From assembly GCA_025667525.1 (NCBI GenBank), contig CM046882.1:525166618-525230617 (forward strand): 64,000 bases of DNA, read 5' to 3'. The notes beneath the pieces were generated by a model. That model saw nothing but the letters and a program-made list of their open reading frames with translations, had not been told where the DNA came from and did no database searches. Made by a program: the position numbers and the translations under genes. The DNA is from Glebionis coronaria. Its lineage: Eukaryota > Streptophyta > Magnoliopsida > Asterales > Asteraceae. This document shows, in pieces, positions 45,732-58,581 of this stretch. How positions within the stretch are numbered: the stretch's first letter is position 1; each line of letters begins with the position of its first letter.

Positions 45732-46516
45732 TGATGGTTTATGATTATCATAACAATTATAAAACCCTAACATAGATCAAAGAGCACACAGCGGAAGCAG
45801 ATTAACAAGATCTTTATTTAACACAATTATAATTAATCAAGGCTAGGGTTACATACCTTTATCCTATCAGGATCTACAAGTTGACGGAACGGTCACCGGT
45901 AGAGATAGATCACGAACACCACCAGGATGTAATCTAAAATAAGATCACACCACGATCTTGTACACACGTGATACGGTGAGTTAAACGTGAGTCTAGCACG
46001 AACAAAACCGAGCTTCCAAGTCTATGGAAGATCTACCCAACAACCCTAGAGAGGGGCTAGGACTAGATCTAAAATTGCTTATAGAAAATCAAAGAAGAAC
46101 CCTAATAGGGTGTGTTTTGGCCGGCGGTATAGAGCAAAGAAAAGAAGAATACGGAGTGAAAAATTATGAGGCTTTTAGGTTTGTTTATATACACCTTGGA
46201 AACTTAACTTCCAAGGTTAAACAAGATAAAGCCAAAAAACTTTTCTTCCTTATCCTTCCTCTCTTAATAGGCCGGATATAAACATGCTCAAAAGGGGGTT
46301 TCCGGAACTTTCCGACTCCTTCTTTTAGCTTCTTTAACATTCTATAACGATCGTTTAATACTTAACTTTTAATTACTTAACGATCGTTAGCTACAGTTTG
46401 ATTTAATAAATATAATAAATATATTTAATAAATAAATTAACTCTTCACGTAATGTGTGCAATCCCGTGATCTCGAGTTTGATAATATCACACGACTATCG
46501 ATTTTAAAGTCCATAA
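45732..46516 (-). repeat. 3' LTR of Copia-2
   Basis: 785 bp, matching 52785-53566. An AAGTGGGAGCTGAAAGT purine-rich tract (sense) lies just inside it at about 46517-46535 and is the probable PPT. From 46536 to 47324 I see only untranslated 3' sequence. Confidence 0.92.
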
Positions 46517-47324
46517 ACTTTCAGCTCCCACTTGGACAAAATTCGAATATCGTGATCACATTGATTAGCGTCTAGTTACACTAACAATGTCACTAGTACA
46601 ACTCGAGTAAGGTTTCCTGGACAAAACCTTTTAATGATATATAATCATTATTATTATTATCCTTTCATTTCAAATACATTGTTAATAAGGATATGGATCT
46701 TAGTCATTCCTTCATTAACTATTCTGTTTCTCGTTTACGGATATAGCAAGATTACCAAAACACATTTGGGTGTGGCCACACAAACATCTTACTATTCCCC
46801 CGAGGGGCCCAGTTGTATTTATACTTCAAATAATAATTTGAAGGAAACGAATCCCATTTCGACTACAAGCAAAACACATGAACTTCGCAACACTTCTAAA
46901 AATAACCCTTATGACTACCAGTTACGTTTAGCGTTAGGTTACCTTACAGAAATGCACTATATTCAATGCAGTTTTCTGGCATCTCAGGTCTAAGGATAAC
47001 TATTTATGATTTACTTAATGACAAAGATCTATAAAGTAAAATCACATAGTTGGGATAAGTCCAATATTTGATCCATCAAATATCATCCAAAATTGACCAA
47101 TATACTTTCAAGTATACTCTGTCACTATTTTGAATTGTCTTAATTTAATAATACTCCCATATTATTAATCGACAACGGACATTTAGAAACATCATAATGC
47201 TCACGGATTAAAACATGTAAAATAGGATACAAAATCAAATAACAGAAAAATAAACAAAATCCAATCTTTATTTCATCAATTCAATAATGTCTTACATCCT
47301 TTATCCAAATACTAATCAACAGAT

Positions 47325-47699
47325 TTATTGCATGATTTCGCTAGCTAGTTGCAGCCCAATTGCCTTGGCATGCTTAACTACCTTTGGCCTAGACAAAGCC
47401 TTAGTAAAAGGATCAGCTACGTTATCATCTGTGTGAACTTTTATTAATTTTATTTCTCGAGCTTCCACTTGTTCTCGAACGTAGTGATATCTACGTTTAA
47501 AGTGTCTGGCGCCCTTCATGACTCCAGGGTCATTGGCGAATATTATTTCCGCAGAGTTGTCGCAATATATATCAATAGGTTCTTTAATTGAAGGCATCAC
47601 TCCAAGATCTCCAATAAACTTCCTAATCCAAACAGCTTCCATTGCAGCTTCTGAAGCGGCCATGTACTCAGATTGAGTCACATGCATAGCAATGGTTTT
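47325..47699 (-). pseudogene. pol: Copia-2 RNase H, C-terminal part of pol
   Basis: Encodes TQSEYMAASEAAMEAVW, DIYCDNSAE and VADPFTKALSRPKV, the end of a copia RNase H. It follows in the same phase as the RT frame after TAG-type stop 47700-47702, so it is the tail of one polyprotein and not a separate gene. Confidence 0.9.
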
Positions 47700-49085
47700 C
47701 TACTTACTGATCTTCCAGCCAACTGCTCCTCCATTGATGACAAACACGTAACCCGTCTGAGACTTCGTATCGTCTTTATCACATTGCCAGGACGCATCAC
47801 AGAATCCTGTTACATTCAATTCTGTGTCTGGTTTACCCCCGAATACCAAAAACATATCTTTCGTACTTCTTAAATACTTTAGAATATGCTTAACAGCAGT
47901 CCAGTGGGACTTTCCTGGATTCTGTTGGTATCTACTGACCAAGTTCTGAGCAAATGCCACATCGGGCCTTGTGCATCTTACAGCATACATAATAGATCCT
48001 ACAGCCGAAGCATAAGGTACCTTCTTCATGTAAGCCACCTCTTCAGGTGATGATGCATCTTTCTCATGACTTAACTCATGCTTAACCTCCATCGGTAAGA
48101 AACCTTTCTTAGAGTTATGCATGTTATATTTCTTCAATATCTTATCAATATAAGCATCTTGGCTAAGACCAATTAACCGTCTACTCCTATCTCGATAGAT
48201 CTTAATTCCCAGAATATACGCAGCATCTCCCAAATCTTTCATAGAAAAACATTTACCAAGATAATCCTTAACTTCCTTAAGTCTTGGAATGTTACTTCCC
48301 ATGATCAATATGTCATCGACATATAGAATTAGGAACACTACATTACTCCCACTAGCTTTGCGGTATACACATGGCTCATCACGATTTTGAATAAATCCAA
48401 ACTTTTTTATTTCTTCATCAAATCGCTTATTCCATTGACGTGATGCTTGCTTCAAACCATAAATAGACCTTTGAAGTTTGCACAAGTGTTTTGGATATTT
48501 AGGATCAACATACCCTTCCGGTTGTTGCATATAGATGTCTTCATCTAAGCGACCGTTCAAGAAGGCAGTTTGAACATCCATTTGCCATATCTCATAGCCA
48601 TAGTATGCTGCTATAGCTATGAGAATCCTAATAGCTCGTAAGTCTGTTACAGGAGAAAATGTCTCCTCGTAGTCTATGCCAAAAGTTTGAGTAAAACCTT
48701 TAGCCACTAAACGTGCTTTATAGGATTGTACATCACCATCCATGTCAGTTTTCTTCTTATAGATCCACCTATTTTTCACTACTTTAGCATTTTTAGGTGC
48801 GTCTACAAGACTCCAAACATCATTGATTTCCATGGATTTCATTTCCTCATTCATCGCAACTATCCATTTTGACTTTTCTGGATCAGACATTGCGGATCGA
48901 TAGTTAGCAGGTTCACCAAGATCCCCTACTTCCTCCTCATCATCCTCTATGTATAGACATAGTTTGTCCGGCGCACGTATAGCCCTTTGAGACCTACGTG
49001 GAGGAATTAATTCCGGTGGAACACTCAGACTTTCTGGTTCTATAGGAATTTCATCGCTAGTATTTTCAGAAGGCAATGTATCTTC
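47700..49085 (-). pseudogene. pol: Copia-2 reverse transcriptase and start of RNase H
   Basis: Copia RT with [39 protein letters not shown] and the active site YVDD (in LILYVDDILIMGS). RNase H begins with GFCDASWQCD. The upstream stop at 49086-49088 interrupts the linker just after integrase. Catalytic residues look preserved. Confidence 0.9.
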
Positions 49086-50405
49086 TTAAATTTCTTCAAG
49101 ATCATAATTCCTCCCACTGAATTCTTGATTTACAAGATCATTTTCAAGGAAGTCTCCATACCGAGCCACAACTATTTTGTTCTCAGCTGGATAATAAAAG
49201 TAGTAACCCATAGTTTCCTTAGGGTAACCTACAAAGATACATTTAACTGAGCGTTGTTGGAGTTTATCTCCAGAGTCACGTTTCACATACGCCTCACAAC
49301 CCCATACTTTCAAATAAGACAAATATGGCTTCTTGTCATGCCATAGTTCATATGGTGTCTTATCAACCTTCTTTGTGGGAACCATATTCAGAATACGAAC
49401 AGCAGTTTCAAGAGCATAATCCCAAAAAGATAATGGTAAAGTTGTAAGATTAAACATAGATCGTACCATATCCAATAATGTACGATTTCTCCTTTCAGAT
49501 ACACCATTTTGTTGTGGAGTATATGGAGAAGTAAGTTTCTGAACAATTCCATTCTTACTTAAATAATCTTTAAACTCTTGACTTAAATATTCACCACCAC
49601 GATCACAACGAAGAGCTTTAATCTTCTTTCCTAGTTGTAACTCTACTTCGGCTTTAAACGTTTTGAATGTTTCAAATACCTCATGTTTATGTTTAAGTAA
49701 ATAAACATAACCATAAAAGCTATAATCATCCCTAAACGTTAAGAAGTAGCTAGCACCTTTCCTTGACACATGTCTAAGTGGTCCACACACATCAGTGTGT
49801 ATTAAACCAAGTAGTTCAGTAGCCCTTTCAATATTGCTATTAAAAGGTTTCTTGGTCATCTTCCCAGAGATACAAGATTCACATTTATCAAATGATTCAT
49901 CATTGATACTTTCCAAAAGCCCATCACGTTGAAGCTTTTGTATGCGAGTCTTCCCAATATGGGCAAGCCTACAATGCCAAAGATAAGAAGAGTTCTTGCC
50001 TAACTTACTCTTCTTATTCATGCTAAAAAAAGAATTATTTTTCCTCTTGGGATTTTTATCATGCATGTTAATTTCAAAAACACCATTCACAGAAATTGCA
50101 TCAAAATAGAATAAACCATCTTTGAAAACAGAAATTCTATTATTATCAATCGTGTGAGTAAATCCAAGATCCAACATACAATAAAAGGAAATGACACCCC
50201 TAACAATTGTAGGTGCATAGTGACAATTATTCAAAAACAGTACTAAACCCGAAGGTAAAACTAATTTAAATATTCCTATAGCTTCAACTGCTGCTTGTGC
50301 ACCATTGCCCACTTGCAGAAATTGTTCCCCATAGGTAAGCCTCCTTTTCAACTCAAATCCCTACAAGGTATTACAAATATTAGTACCACATCCCGTATAT
50401 GATAC
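49086..50405 (-). pseudogene. pol: Copia-2 protease remnant and integrase
   Basis: The protease active-site region reads SYTGCGTNIC where relatives have DTG, so the catalytic Asp appears replaced by Tyr; a stop at 50361-50363 follows within 12 codons. Integrase is otherwise well kept: HCRLAHIGKTRIQKLQ ... CESCISGK (HHCC), then IHTDVCGPL, RCDRGGEY and PQQNGVSERRNR for D, D and E. Everything is in phase with gag. Confidence 0.88.
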
Positions 50406-51365
50406 CTAGGAGTTTGATTTGTATGAAAGATTAAATAACTCTATCATAAAAAAGTTACCAGAAGATGGTGCTGCAGCAGCTTGCTCAGACTTCTTCTTAT
50501 GTTCTGCCATTTCATGGAGATAGAGAGAGCAATTCCTCTTCCAGTGTCCAGTCATCTTGCAGTAGTGACAAGTCTCATCTTTCATAGAGTTCTTAGCAAA
50601 GTTCTGCTTCGGTTTTGATGTAGTCGCAACTTGCTTGCTCTTATCAACCTTGCCTTTGCCTTTCTGCTTCTTATTCACTTGCGGTTTTGGTTTCGACACT
50701 CTACCCTTTTGTACATAAAGTACTTGAGGAGTAGCAGTGGGTGCCTTATCTTTCAAACCCTTTTCGAAGTCAATGAGCATTGCATGCAAATCATTAACTG
50801 TCTTCCCCGTGCAATGCATATTATAGTTACGAACGAAATCATTGAAGTCCTTATTAAGGGACCTATTGATCAAGTTAATAGCCATATTATTATCAAAGGG
50901 TTGTCCTAGTGCTATGAGTTGTTCCATATAACCCCTCATCTCCATATAATGAGCACTTACGGACTTTCCAGGAGCTTGCTTGCAACTATGTAGAGCATCA
51001 ACCAGATCATAGATCTCTACAGCTTGCGGCGTTTCATACACAGCCTTGAGTTCATCAAGCATTTGCTGAGGATAAGCTAGCTCATACTTCCTTTGAAGTG
51101 ATGGAGCCATTCTCCCTAACATTACAGCAGCCACCTCATGGTGCTTCTTAACGTTAGCAGCGTGTTGAAGCCTTTCCGCATCAGTTGCTCCTTCAGCAAG
51201 ATCCTCCGGAAAAGGAGTTTCCAAGATATTGATGGTACCCGCTGCTCTCAAAACAATTCTTAGTGAGCGGTACCAATCATTGAAATTAGGGCCAATAAGT
51301 TCAGGCCGTTCAAAAAATGCTTTGAACGCCGAGCTTATTGTCAGATTGTTTTCGGGTTGAGCCAT
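50406..51365 (-). pseudogene. gag: Copia-2 gag
   Basis: I prefer the MAQPENN methionine (51365) over one eight codons upstream. The first 200 residues are the copia gag fold (NDWYRSLRIVLRAA, ... YMEMRGYMEQL). A Lys-rich stretch precedes a CX2CX4HX4C knuckle (CHYCKMTGHWKRNC). It ends at 50406-50408, after which the same frame carries protease sequence, so this stop probably truncates an original gag-pol polyprotein. Confidence 0.88.
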
Positions 51366-52768
51366 TTCTACAGAAATAAGTTCAAACATTAGTATTTTCG
51401 ATAATAAAATTCAAGAAAATAAAATTACCCCGGTAATAAAACCATAGTATTTTCCTTGAAAAACTAGAATCCATATTGACATAGATTTATCACATCAGTT
51501 GATCTACTAGTGACAAATGTATTCAACACAGTAACTTGTCGAACAATAATTGCCAAATCATATTGCAATTTCTAGATATGTCAGGGATTTACATTGCCAA
51601 AAACATTTGCATTGTAAACATGTTTTATCCCTTCTTTATGCCTTAAGTTTCCAGTTCTCACTGAGTAACTCAATTAAGTCGACTAATCTAAAGAACGTAA
51701 AACCTTCATGTGCAATCTTATTCAGTCATGAAGTTTTCTCTCCATTACAACATCGTCTGATATCTTATATGACGATAATTGTAACTTCAAGTGTTCGTCA
51801 ATTAGAGGGCATATGACTTAAATTTTAGGGTATAGATTTTGGTGTCAAAATCATGTATGGAGAAGCATGCATACATCTCCATAGCATAAGTTTAATAAAA
51901 CGTTTAGTAAACTTTTTGGTGAGACTAAAAGTTCATCATATATTTGCAAGTTGAGGTATTGGTTAAACCAAACAACCTTAAAGAATTATACCAATAACAA
52001 CCGTAGGTAATTCCAATTTTGACGCACAGGCGAGCCGGAAATTTGGTCAGCGCTGAAGCATAACACCTCCTTCCTTAACCGGGTACTTGACCAGCGGTGC
52101 GTTATACCCACTTATAGTTTGTCAAAATTGAGTAGGCCGTTGAGTTGCTATTTCAATTCTAATCAACACAAATCATATGTAATTTAGATCTCAAAACAAT
52201 TCATTAATTTTGATAAGATTTAGTCCATATTATTTTTCTTAAAAAAAATTACCCTTGTTTACAACATACAATGTAAAAACGCATGAAAACAAGTAGTACA
52301 AAAAAAAACTAAATCAAATAGCCACATGCATAACAATTTATTCAAAGAACATCAAATCTAGGGTTTTTATGAACATAAAAAGTCTTCCCTAATTTTAAAA
52401 CTTTGAATCAAATAAAACAAATAGCAATCAAAATTATATGATCCGTAAGAAACATGCATGTTTATTACGGATCTCCCATATTCTCTTAACAATTAAAAAA
52501 AACTACTACGGATCGTAACCACGCATGACATAGCAATTAATTCATGCAAACCATCTAAAGTTTAATTACCATGTAATTTTAGGGTTTACAATTTTATTTT
52601 TTATTTTTTTTTTATAAAAATTCGGCTATAGCCGATTTTAAAAAATAAAAAAAAACAAAAACAAAACCCTAATTTTTATAAAACCTAAAAAACAACATGT
52701 AATTTTTAACACAAATCAATATTAGTTAAAAAAAACTTTAGATCTTGATAATTAAAATCATGTTAAAA
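51366..52768 (-). other. Copia-2 5' leader with shared module
   Basis: About 1.4 kb, AT-rich, with no convincing ORF. The block 52020-52122 aligns with the Athila leaders: GACGCACAGGCGAGCCGG, AAGCATAACACC, CCTTCCTTAACCGGG, GTTATACCCAC and CTTATAGTTTGT in the same order on the + strand. It lies about 650 nt from both the PBS and gag. Short poly-A/poly-T tracts surround it (52230-52760). Confidence 0.7.
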
Positions 52769-52784
52769 CGACTCTCGATGCCAC
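52769..52784 (-). other. Primer-binding-site-like sequence of Copia-2
   Basis: Sense TGGCATCGAGAGTCG begins one base after the LTR. It resembles the iMet PBS TGGTATCAGAGC with changes; the priming tRNA is uncertain. Confidence 0.6.
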
Positions 52785-53566
52785 TGATGGTTTATGATTA
52801 TCATAACAATTATAAAACCCTAACATAGATCAAAGAGCACACAGCGGAAGCAGATTAACAAGATCTTTATTTAACACAATTATAATTAATCAAGGCTAGG
52901 GTTACATACCTTTATCCTAGCAGGATCTACAAGTTGACGGAACGGTCACCGGTAGAGATAGATCACGAACACCACCAGGATGTAATCTAAAATAAGATCA
53001 CACCACGATCTTGTACACACGTGATACGGTGAGTTAACCGTGAGTCTAGCACGAACAAAACCGAGCTTCCAAGTCTATGGAAGATCTACCCAACAACCCT
53101 AGAGAGGGGATAGGACTAAATCTAAAATAGCTTATAGAAAATCAAAGAACCCTAATAGGGTGTGTTTTGGCCGGCGGTATAGAGCAAAGAAAAGAAGAAT
53201 ATGGAGTGAAAAATTATGAGGCTTTTAGGTTTGTTTATATACACCTTGGAAACTTAACTTCCAAGGTTAAACAAGATAAAGCCAAAAAACTTTTCTTCCT
53301 TATCCTTCCTCTCTTAATAGGCCGGATATAAACATGCTCAAAAGGGGGTTTCCGAAACTTTCCGACTCCTTCTTTTAGCTTCTTTAACATTCTATAACGA
53401 TCGTTTAATACTTAACTTTTAATTACTTAACGATCGTTAGCTACAGTTTGATTTAATAAATATAATAAATATATTTAATAAATAAATTAACTCTTCAAGT
53501 AATGTGTGCAATCCCGTGATCTCGAGTTCGATCCTATCACACGACTATCGATTTTAAAGTCCATAA
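52785..53566 (-). repeat. 5' LTR of Copia-2
   Basis: 782 bp; see the element entry for boundaries and divergence. Confidence 0.92.
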
Positions 53567-53618
53567 TACCCTATCGTGGTTTATATTCAGATTCAAAGCG
53601 TCTTAATAAACAAACACT

Positions 53619-53948
53619 AGGGGTGTGTTTAGTGTGTTGTCATGAATCACAATGGGTGTCGATATGGTATATGTGGAATAGATATGAGTGTGATAATTTC
53701 AAAAAGATTTGTTTGGTTTATATATAAGGTTTTTAAATTGTTAATAACTTAGTTTATATATGTTGGAGTTGTATGTGCAATTAATTAGAAAAGAAACACA
53801 TATTTATAAAACTACTCATTCAAGCCTCCTATGGATCTATGGGTCTTATGACAGAAAATTAATTCCAAACATTACAAAATTAATTTACCAAACATTGAAT
53901 TTTGAAATGATTCGTTTTCTTTCATTCTAATGCTAACAAACAACCCCT
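53619..53948. mobile_element. Possible hAT-like MITE
   Basis: AGGGGTGTGTTTAGTGTGT at the left and ACAAACAACCCCT at the right form short imperfect terminal inverted repeats about 330 bp apart. I found no convincing 8-bp TSD. The remainder up to 54490 shows only a small GGGCGGACCC...GTCCGCC inverted pair (54236-54342), possibly another remnant. Confidence 0.4.
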
Positions 53949-54493
53949 AAATCACTTTGTGTACACTCCGTGACAAGTGTTGTTTTGATTGTAATACCGA
54001 AGCTTAAAAAGAAAATTTATGGCTTGGTCACCATCAGCCACATAAATGACATTTAAATCTATTCTTTTTTTAAAAAAAAAAATCAATTCTTACCAAGCTA
54101 AGTAAGCGAAAATCCAATGAACTTCGTTCCATAATAAGTGTTCACTGTAATAGACAAAAACACACCTTCGGAGAAAACTTCCACCATCATGTTTGGATCA
54201 TTCTGCCACGAATACAGGTATATAGTACGAACAAGGGCGGACCCAAATCAATAACAATTAGACAAAACATATGACACAAAAGTCGAGTATCAGGTTCATA
54301 TACATTAGTGGGCAACAATTCATGGGGTTCTCGTCCGCCTTTGAATATATTTTTGTATCTTACATACGGGGTAGCATACTAGCAACCACCATTTAATAGC
54401 AGCTCAGAATCCATTACACAAACACAAAATATGTATTTACTTAAGCACTTGAACAAATTATTTGAAAATACAGCATAACATGTCGAAACATGC

Positions 54494-54499
54494 TTTATT
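54494..54499 (-). terminator. Poly-A signal of the dienelactone hydrolase gene
   Basis: AATAAA on the minus strand, 57 nt after the stop codon. Confidence 0.5.
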
Positions 54500-54555
54500 C
54501 AGATGACAGAGCTTCTCAAACCTCTACATGTCTATTAATTTCATGATTCAGGTTT

Positions 54556-57500
54556 TTACAGGGTTGACTGATTTGTCATGAGGCACTTGTCAAACCAATC
54601 CACAAGATCCTGCTGAGCCTCAAAAGCACATTTTTTAGCTGCTTCATCATCATCTTTATAACGGACGGTCCAGCCATGAGTAACACCAGGATAAATCTTT
54701 ACAAAATGCTCAATCTGCATGCCCATAAACCACACAACATAAATAGAGATACTAATAAACGGGTCAGTGTGGGTTGCGTTTATCTCAACAGTCGAATAAA
54801 AAAACTTACTAAGTGAAAGGGTAACAGTATATGTGGCTCAATTATTACAAGTTCTTATTAAATTGGAAGGAACTATTTAACGTGTAAGACAAAACGTAAA
54901 CTTCAGAGATGATGAAAAAATTACCTGATTAGCTTCTAAAGCAGTCTCAAACTCTTTGACTAATTCTGGAGGAGACATTTTATCGATCTCAGCACCTAGT
55001 ATCCCGGTAGGGACCTTAATTCCTAAGAAAGCATCACAATCCATCAGCAAAAAGGTAAAAAAATGGTAAGCATTTAATTAAAAAATTAGTATGTACGAAC
55101 GAATAAAATTCAAAGAAAGCCCATGACGCAATTTTAAAGTCAACTGCAATTCACTAATTCTCAAGTTGTAAGTTCAAAGTTCAACCTTAATTGTACACAC
55201 TTCTGCCCTAAGTTTAAAGCTAGAGTGAACATATATGGCAATAACAAAAACTGATCAACAAATGGTGCTAGAACACTAACAAAAAAGGTACTGGCCTTCT
55301 CTTGAAAAACCCTAAAAGTTCCAACCTCAACCTAACTTCTTAATAATGGCAACATTTAGGATAAATTTTATCTCGAGCAACAAATTAGCTTGAAACAAAC
55401 CAGGTCAAATGGCTTGGGATAGAAGCCCAAAGTGTAATTTTCACGCATAAAATGTCTTAAAGATTTATTGTAATACAATATTGTTACCATATTTGATGCT
55501 ATTTGACAAGCTTATTATTTATAGAAGTCCTAAAACGCTGGACAAAGAGTGTTCCAGGTCAACATACGCCCACAAAACTAACCACACCACCGAAAGGCCG
55601 ATGTCACCACCTCTAATAGATACTATAAATTACGCTTAAATTCCAACATTCAAGCATGGAGGGGGGTTATGATATATGTTGTTAAACAATCATACCCTTG
55701 ATATCATCTAGAGTGACGAATGAAGGATGCAAGAGGGCAGCAACTTGTATATCAGCAGTCTTTGCTAGCTCTACAACGACCTTGGCTATCAAAGAGAATT
55801 AAAAAAAAAGTGAATAACTGAGCTATAATTGTGGTAATATACTGATAACTTTTTCTAATAACTTGTTTTGAGGCCTTGTCTTACCACCCCAGCAGAATCC
55901 TGCTGCCGCAACCTTAGATATGCCCTTCTCTTTGAGAGCCTGAATAACCGGCTTTGCAATTTCAGCTGCTTCCACCTACAGAAGATAAAAGGGAACAAAA
56001 GCAGAGTTTAGGTGCTCGATCGAGAAGCAGTATTATCAACGATGAACACAATCATTCTTAAGTTCATAAAAACTGATTCCACGATTCTGAAAAATTATAT
56101 ATTCTTTTATGTCTAAATAATATCACATTTTTATTATAGGCCAATGTTGACTTTATACATGAACTTCACTTTTACTCTGAAAAAAAAATGTTGATCCGTT
56201 CAAGATTTGGAGTACGACGTTCTTAATTGGATACTCAATGGAGCGTAATTAGAAGAGCACATGTTAAATTAAGATAATATGAATCACAAAGACGCTGACA
56301 GAATATTTGGGGTTCTTTGTATATAATCTCTCAAAGTACAAAACGCTCACTGTGTGTACTTCTTCATTTCATTTTCTTCTAGGCCACCCCTTAGTCTCTT
56401 TCACTCAAACTCCTTCCGAAACGAGAATGCGAATGAAAGGATTTTTGGCATATCTGACCACAAGAATAACTTGGGAACATGAATATTTTATTATTTTTAC
56501 ATTAAGTCAGTACCATTTAAACCACTAACCGCGTCTTTATCTTTGTTAGTTTTTCATACTGGACTTAGTCACCCCCTACACCCATATCTGTCGTCATGAA
56601 TAACTGCCTAAGTGGTAAGCTCAACATTAATTCTTAGTTATTTTTTCTAAAGTTACCCTTCATTTGGCAAAAGTGAAGTACATGTCTCTATTCTGTAAAC
56701 ATTGGCCTATACAACGTTACTTTGTTGCATTTTCATCTATTTTATACCACCTTAAAAGTCAAAATGCGCCTATTCAGATGACTATAGATGTAATAATAAC
56801 ATAACGCTATTTTTTTGTCAAGATATGAATAAGAGAGGTCAATAACCGGTGCATGGTTTTTCAACCAGTCTTGTATTGGAACTTCAGGAGTCAAGGGGTC
56901 ACCATGGAGAAAATCAGGAACAGCTACATAATATCCAGCAGAGGCAACTTTGTCTGCAATATTTCTGCAAATTCAAATAATTATTTATTATTCAATAAAC
57001 AAGCCCAAAAATGATTTTAGCAGTTGACTTCGGATTGTTTTGGGTGTTTGGAATTACATCTGCTTGCATTTGTTTTGAAATAAGCATATAAGCACTTTCC
57101 GTATAGACAATTAAAATTGGTTTTCTGTTTATTGAAAAATGCAATAAGTTGGATAACCACTAACATATGCAATTCGAAACACTCCCTAAAAAAATACTTA
57201 CCTGCTTATTACGTTTTTAAAACAGCTTTTTGAGTGTTTGGGGCACACACTTAGGGGGTTCTTATGATTGCTTCTTTTTTCTTTTTTTTTTGTACCAAAT
57301 TCATTTGTATAAGGTTTTAAGTTAGTTACATCTGTAGAAAAGTATGTCTGATTTTAGCTAAAATAAACACTTTGAAATAAGCAGCTCCCTAATTGGTTAT
57401 TAGATTCTGCTTATTTTACCTCAAAATATACAGTCCCAAACACCCCCTTACAACATTTTAGAAAAGTTTTGTGAGTGTTTGAGATTGCTTAAGGGATGCT

Positions 57501-58186
57501 TGTTTAAGCTTATTTTTGGGCTTGTGAGCCAATGTGATTCCAGCTTATGTTCCATAAGCCAAATTTTCCGGCTTATTTGAAACTTATGAGCTTATATAAG
57601 CTTATTATGACATAATAAACTTATATTTCAGTTTCAAAATAAGCCGAAAATGGGGTTGTAAAACATAATCCGAAACCACACAAGCTCGTACAACCAAAAA
57701 TCATCTTAAACAAATACACCTTTGCCAAACTGCTCATCTAATAGAGATAATCATCTCAAAAACCAAAAAGTAGCTAACTTGTCCCTTTCTTTTATTTCTG
57801 TAAACACATCTTTGCGTATAGTTATATAAAAGCGCGTTGCGCAAAACTCGAAAAAATGACAAGCTAGACTACCTAACTAATAAGCTCTTTAAACAAGTTA
57901 TGAATTAAAAAAAAAACAATCCCAAATATACCTCAGCTTTGGAGCTCCATAACCTGCATAAACAAATAAAAACAATCCCATAAACTCTAACCATATATAA
58001 AAAGACCAAAAAAAAAACAAGATGGGTAGAGTTAAAAAGTTTGATACCCCAAACATCAGAAATGAGAATGACGGCAATCTTGGAATCTGGGTTGCCGGAA
58101 ACATACGAGTTGAGTGAACCGATTTGCAGATCATTGTCGGCTGAGATGATTGTCGGAGGGTTTGAGCAGCATTCTGGGCCTGACAT
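54556..58186 (-). CDS. Dienelactone hydrolase family protein, seven exons, 238 aa
   Basis: Exons (minus): 58186-58048, 57953-57932, 56964-56847, 55975-55885, 55785-55696, 55022-54925, 54714-54556. All introns have GT-AG ends and phases fit, giving 717 nt including TAA. It is an alpha/beta hydrolase of the DLH family: MSGPECCSNPPT start, ILISDVWGYGAPKLR, YYVAVPDFLHGDP, AAGFCWGAK (nucleophile Cys121), LGAEIDKMSPPELV (Asp167) and PGVTHGWTVRY (His199) supply the Cys-Asp-His triad. Length matches the 235-245 aa usual for plant members, so it appears intact. Bacterial relatives hydrolyse dienelactone in chloroaromatic breakdown; the plant substrate is not established, though some relatives are annotated as endo-1,3;1,4-beta-glucanase-like. 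No signal peptide or membrane segment is evident, so it is probably cytosolic. Exon 2 is only 22 nt. Confidence 0.93.
57042..57724. mobile_element. Cluster of MITE-like inverted repeats in intron 2
   Basis: Three units with hAT-style ends: 57042-57186 (GGGTGTTTGGAATT / AATTCGAAACACTCCC), 57232-57447 (GAGTGTTTGGGG / CCCAAACACCCCC) and 57491-57724 (AGGGATGCTTGTTTAAG / CTTAAACAAATACACC). The interiors are rich in AAGC/GCTTA motifs. Clear TSDs were not found. Confidence 0.45.
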
Positions 58187-58267
58187 TTTTCTTTGGATTG
58201 TAGTAGCTTCTGGAGGTTTAGATTTTGTTGGTCAATGGAATAGTTGAAAGTTGGAAATTGATTACTT

Positions 58268-58275
58268 ATTTTATA
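58268..58275 (-). promoter_or_regulatory. Putative TATA box of the dienelactone hydrolase gene
   Basis: TATAAAAT on the minus strand, 82 nt upstream of the ATG, leaving a plausible short 5' UTR of about 50 nt. Confidence 0.55.
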
Positions 58276-58581
58276 AGAGAGGAAGCTACGGCAACAAGCC
58301 TGCCCATCAATTTTTTTTTTCTTAGTGACCTGTCAACTCAGCGCCATATTATAACAACACAACTAAATAAAATATTATTTCACTCACAACACATTTAGCC
58401 CTTCTTTACTTAGGCCCCATCACTATTTTTTATTTTTCTTTTTTTCATTTTCACACAAACTAAAATTTATTCCACTCAAATAAAATATTACAAATACGGA
58501 AATAAAAATTACAAATACGGATTTAAAAAAAATTACGATACGAAAAAAAAAATTAAAAAACACAACAATTAATATAAACTA

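Larger units (their letters stand above)
45732..53566 (-). mobile_element. Copia-2: complete Ty1/copia element, 7,835 bp
   Basis: LTRs at 45732-46516 (785 bp) and 52785-53566 (782 bp) are flanked by TSD TACCC (45727-45731 and 53567-53571). Sense order is LTR, PBS-like site, 1.4-kb leader, gag, protease, integrase, RT, RNase H, PPT, LTR. I counted about 11 substitutions and one 3-bp indel between the LTRs, near 1.4%. With this TSD the sense LTR starts TTATGGAC rather than TG, and ends CCATCA. Gag and pol share one frame, interrupted by four stops. I cannot name the lineage with confidence. Confidence 0.93.

Noticed and set aside
46634..46993. Plus-strand 119-codon ORF as a gene
   Set aside because: It lies antisense in the untranslated 3' region of Copia-2 and has no recognisable domain.
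56307..56528. Plus-strand ORF within intron 3 of the hydrolase gene
   Set aside because: AT-rich, no motif, antisense to an intron.
58400..58430. Left terminal inverted repeat of the Harbinger element (GGCCCCATCAC after TTA)
   Set aside because: Similarity to GTGTGGCGATGAGGCT on the other side is too weak and no matching 3-bp TSD could be confirmed.
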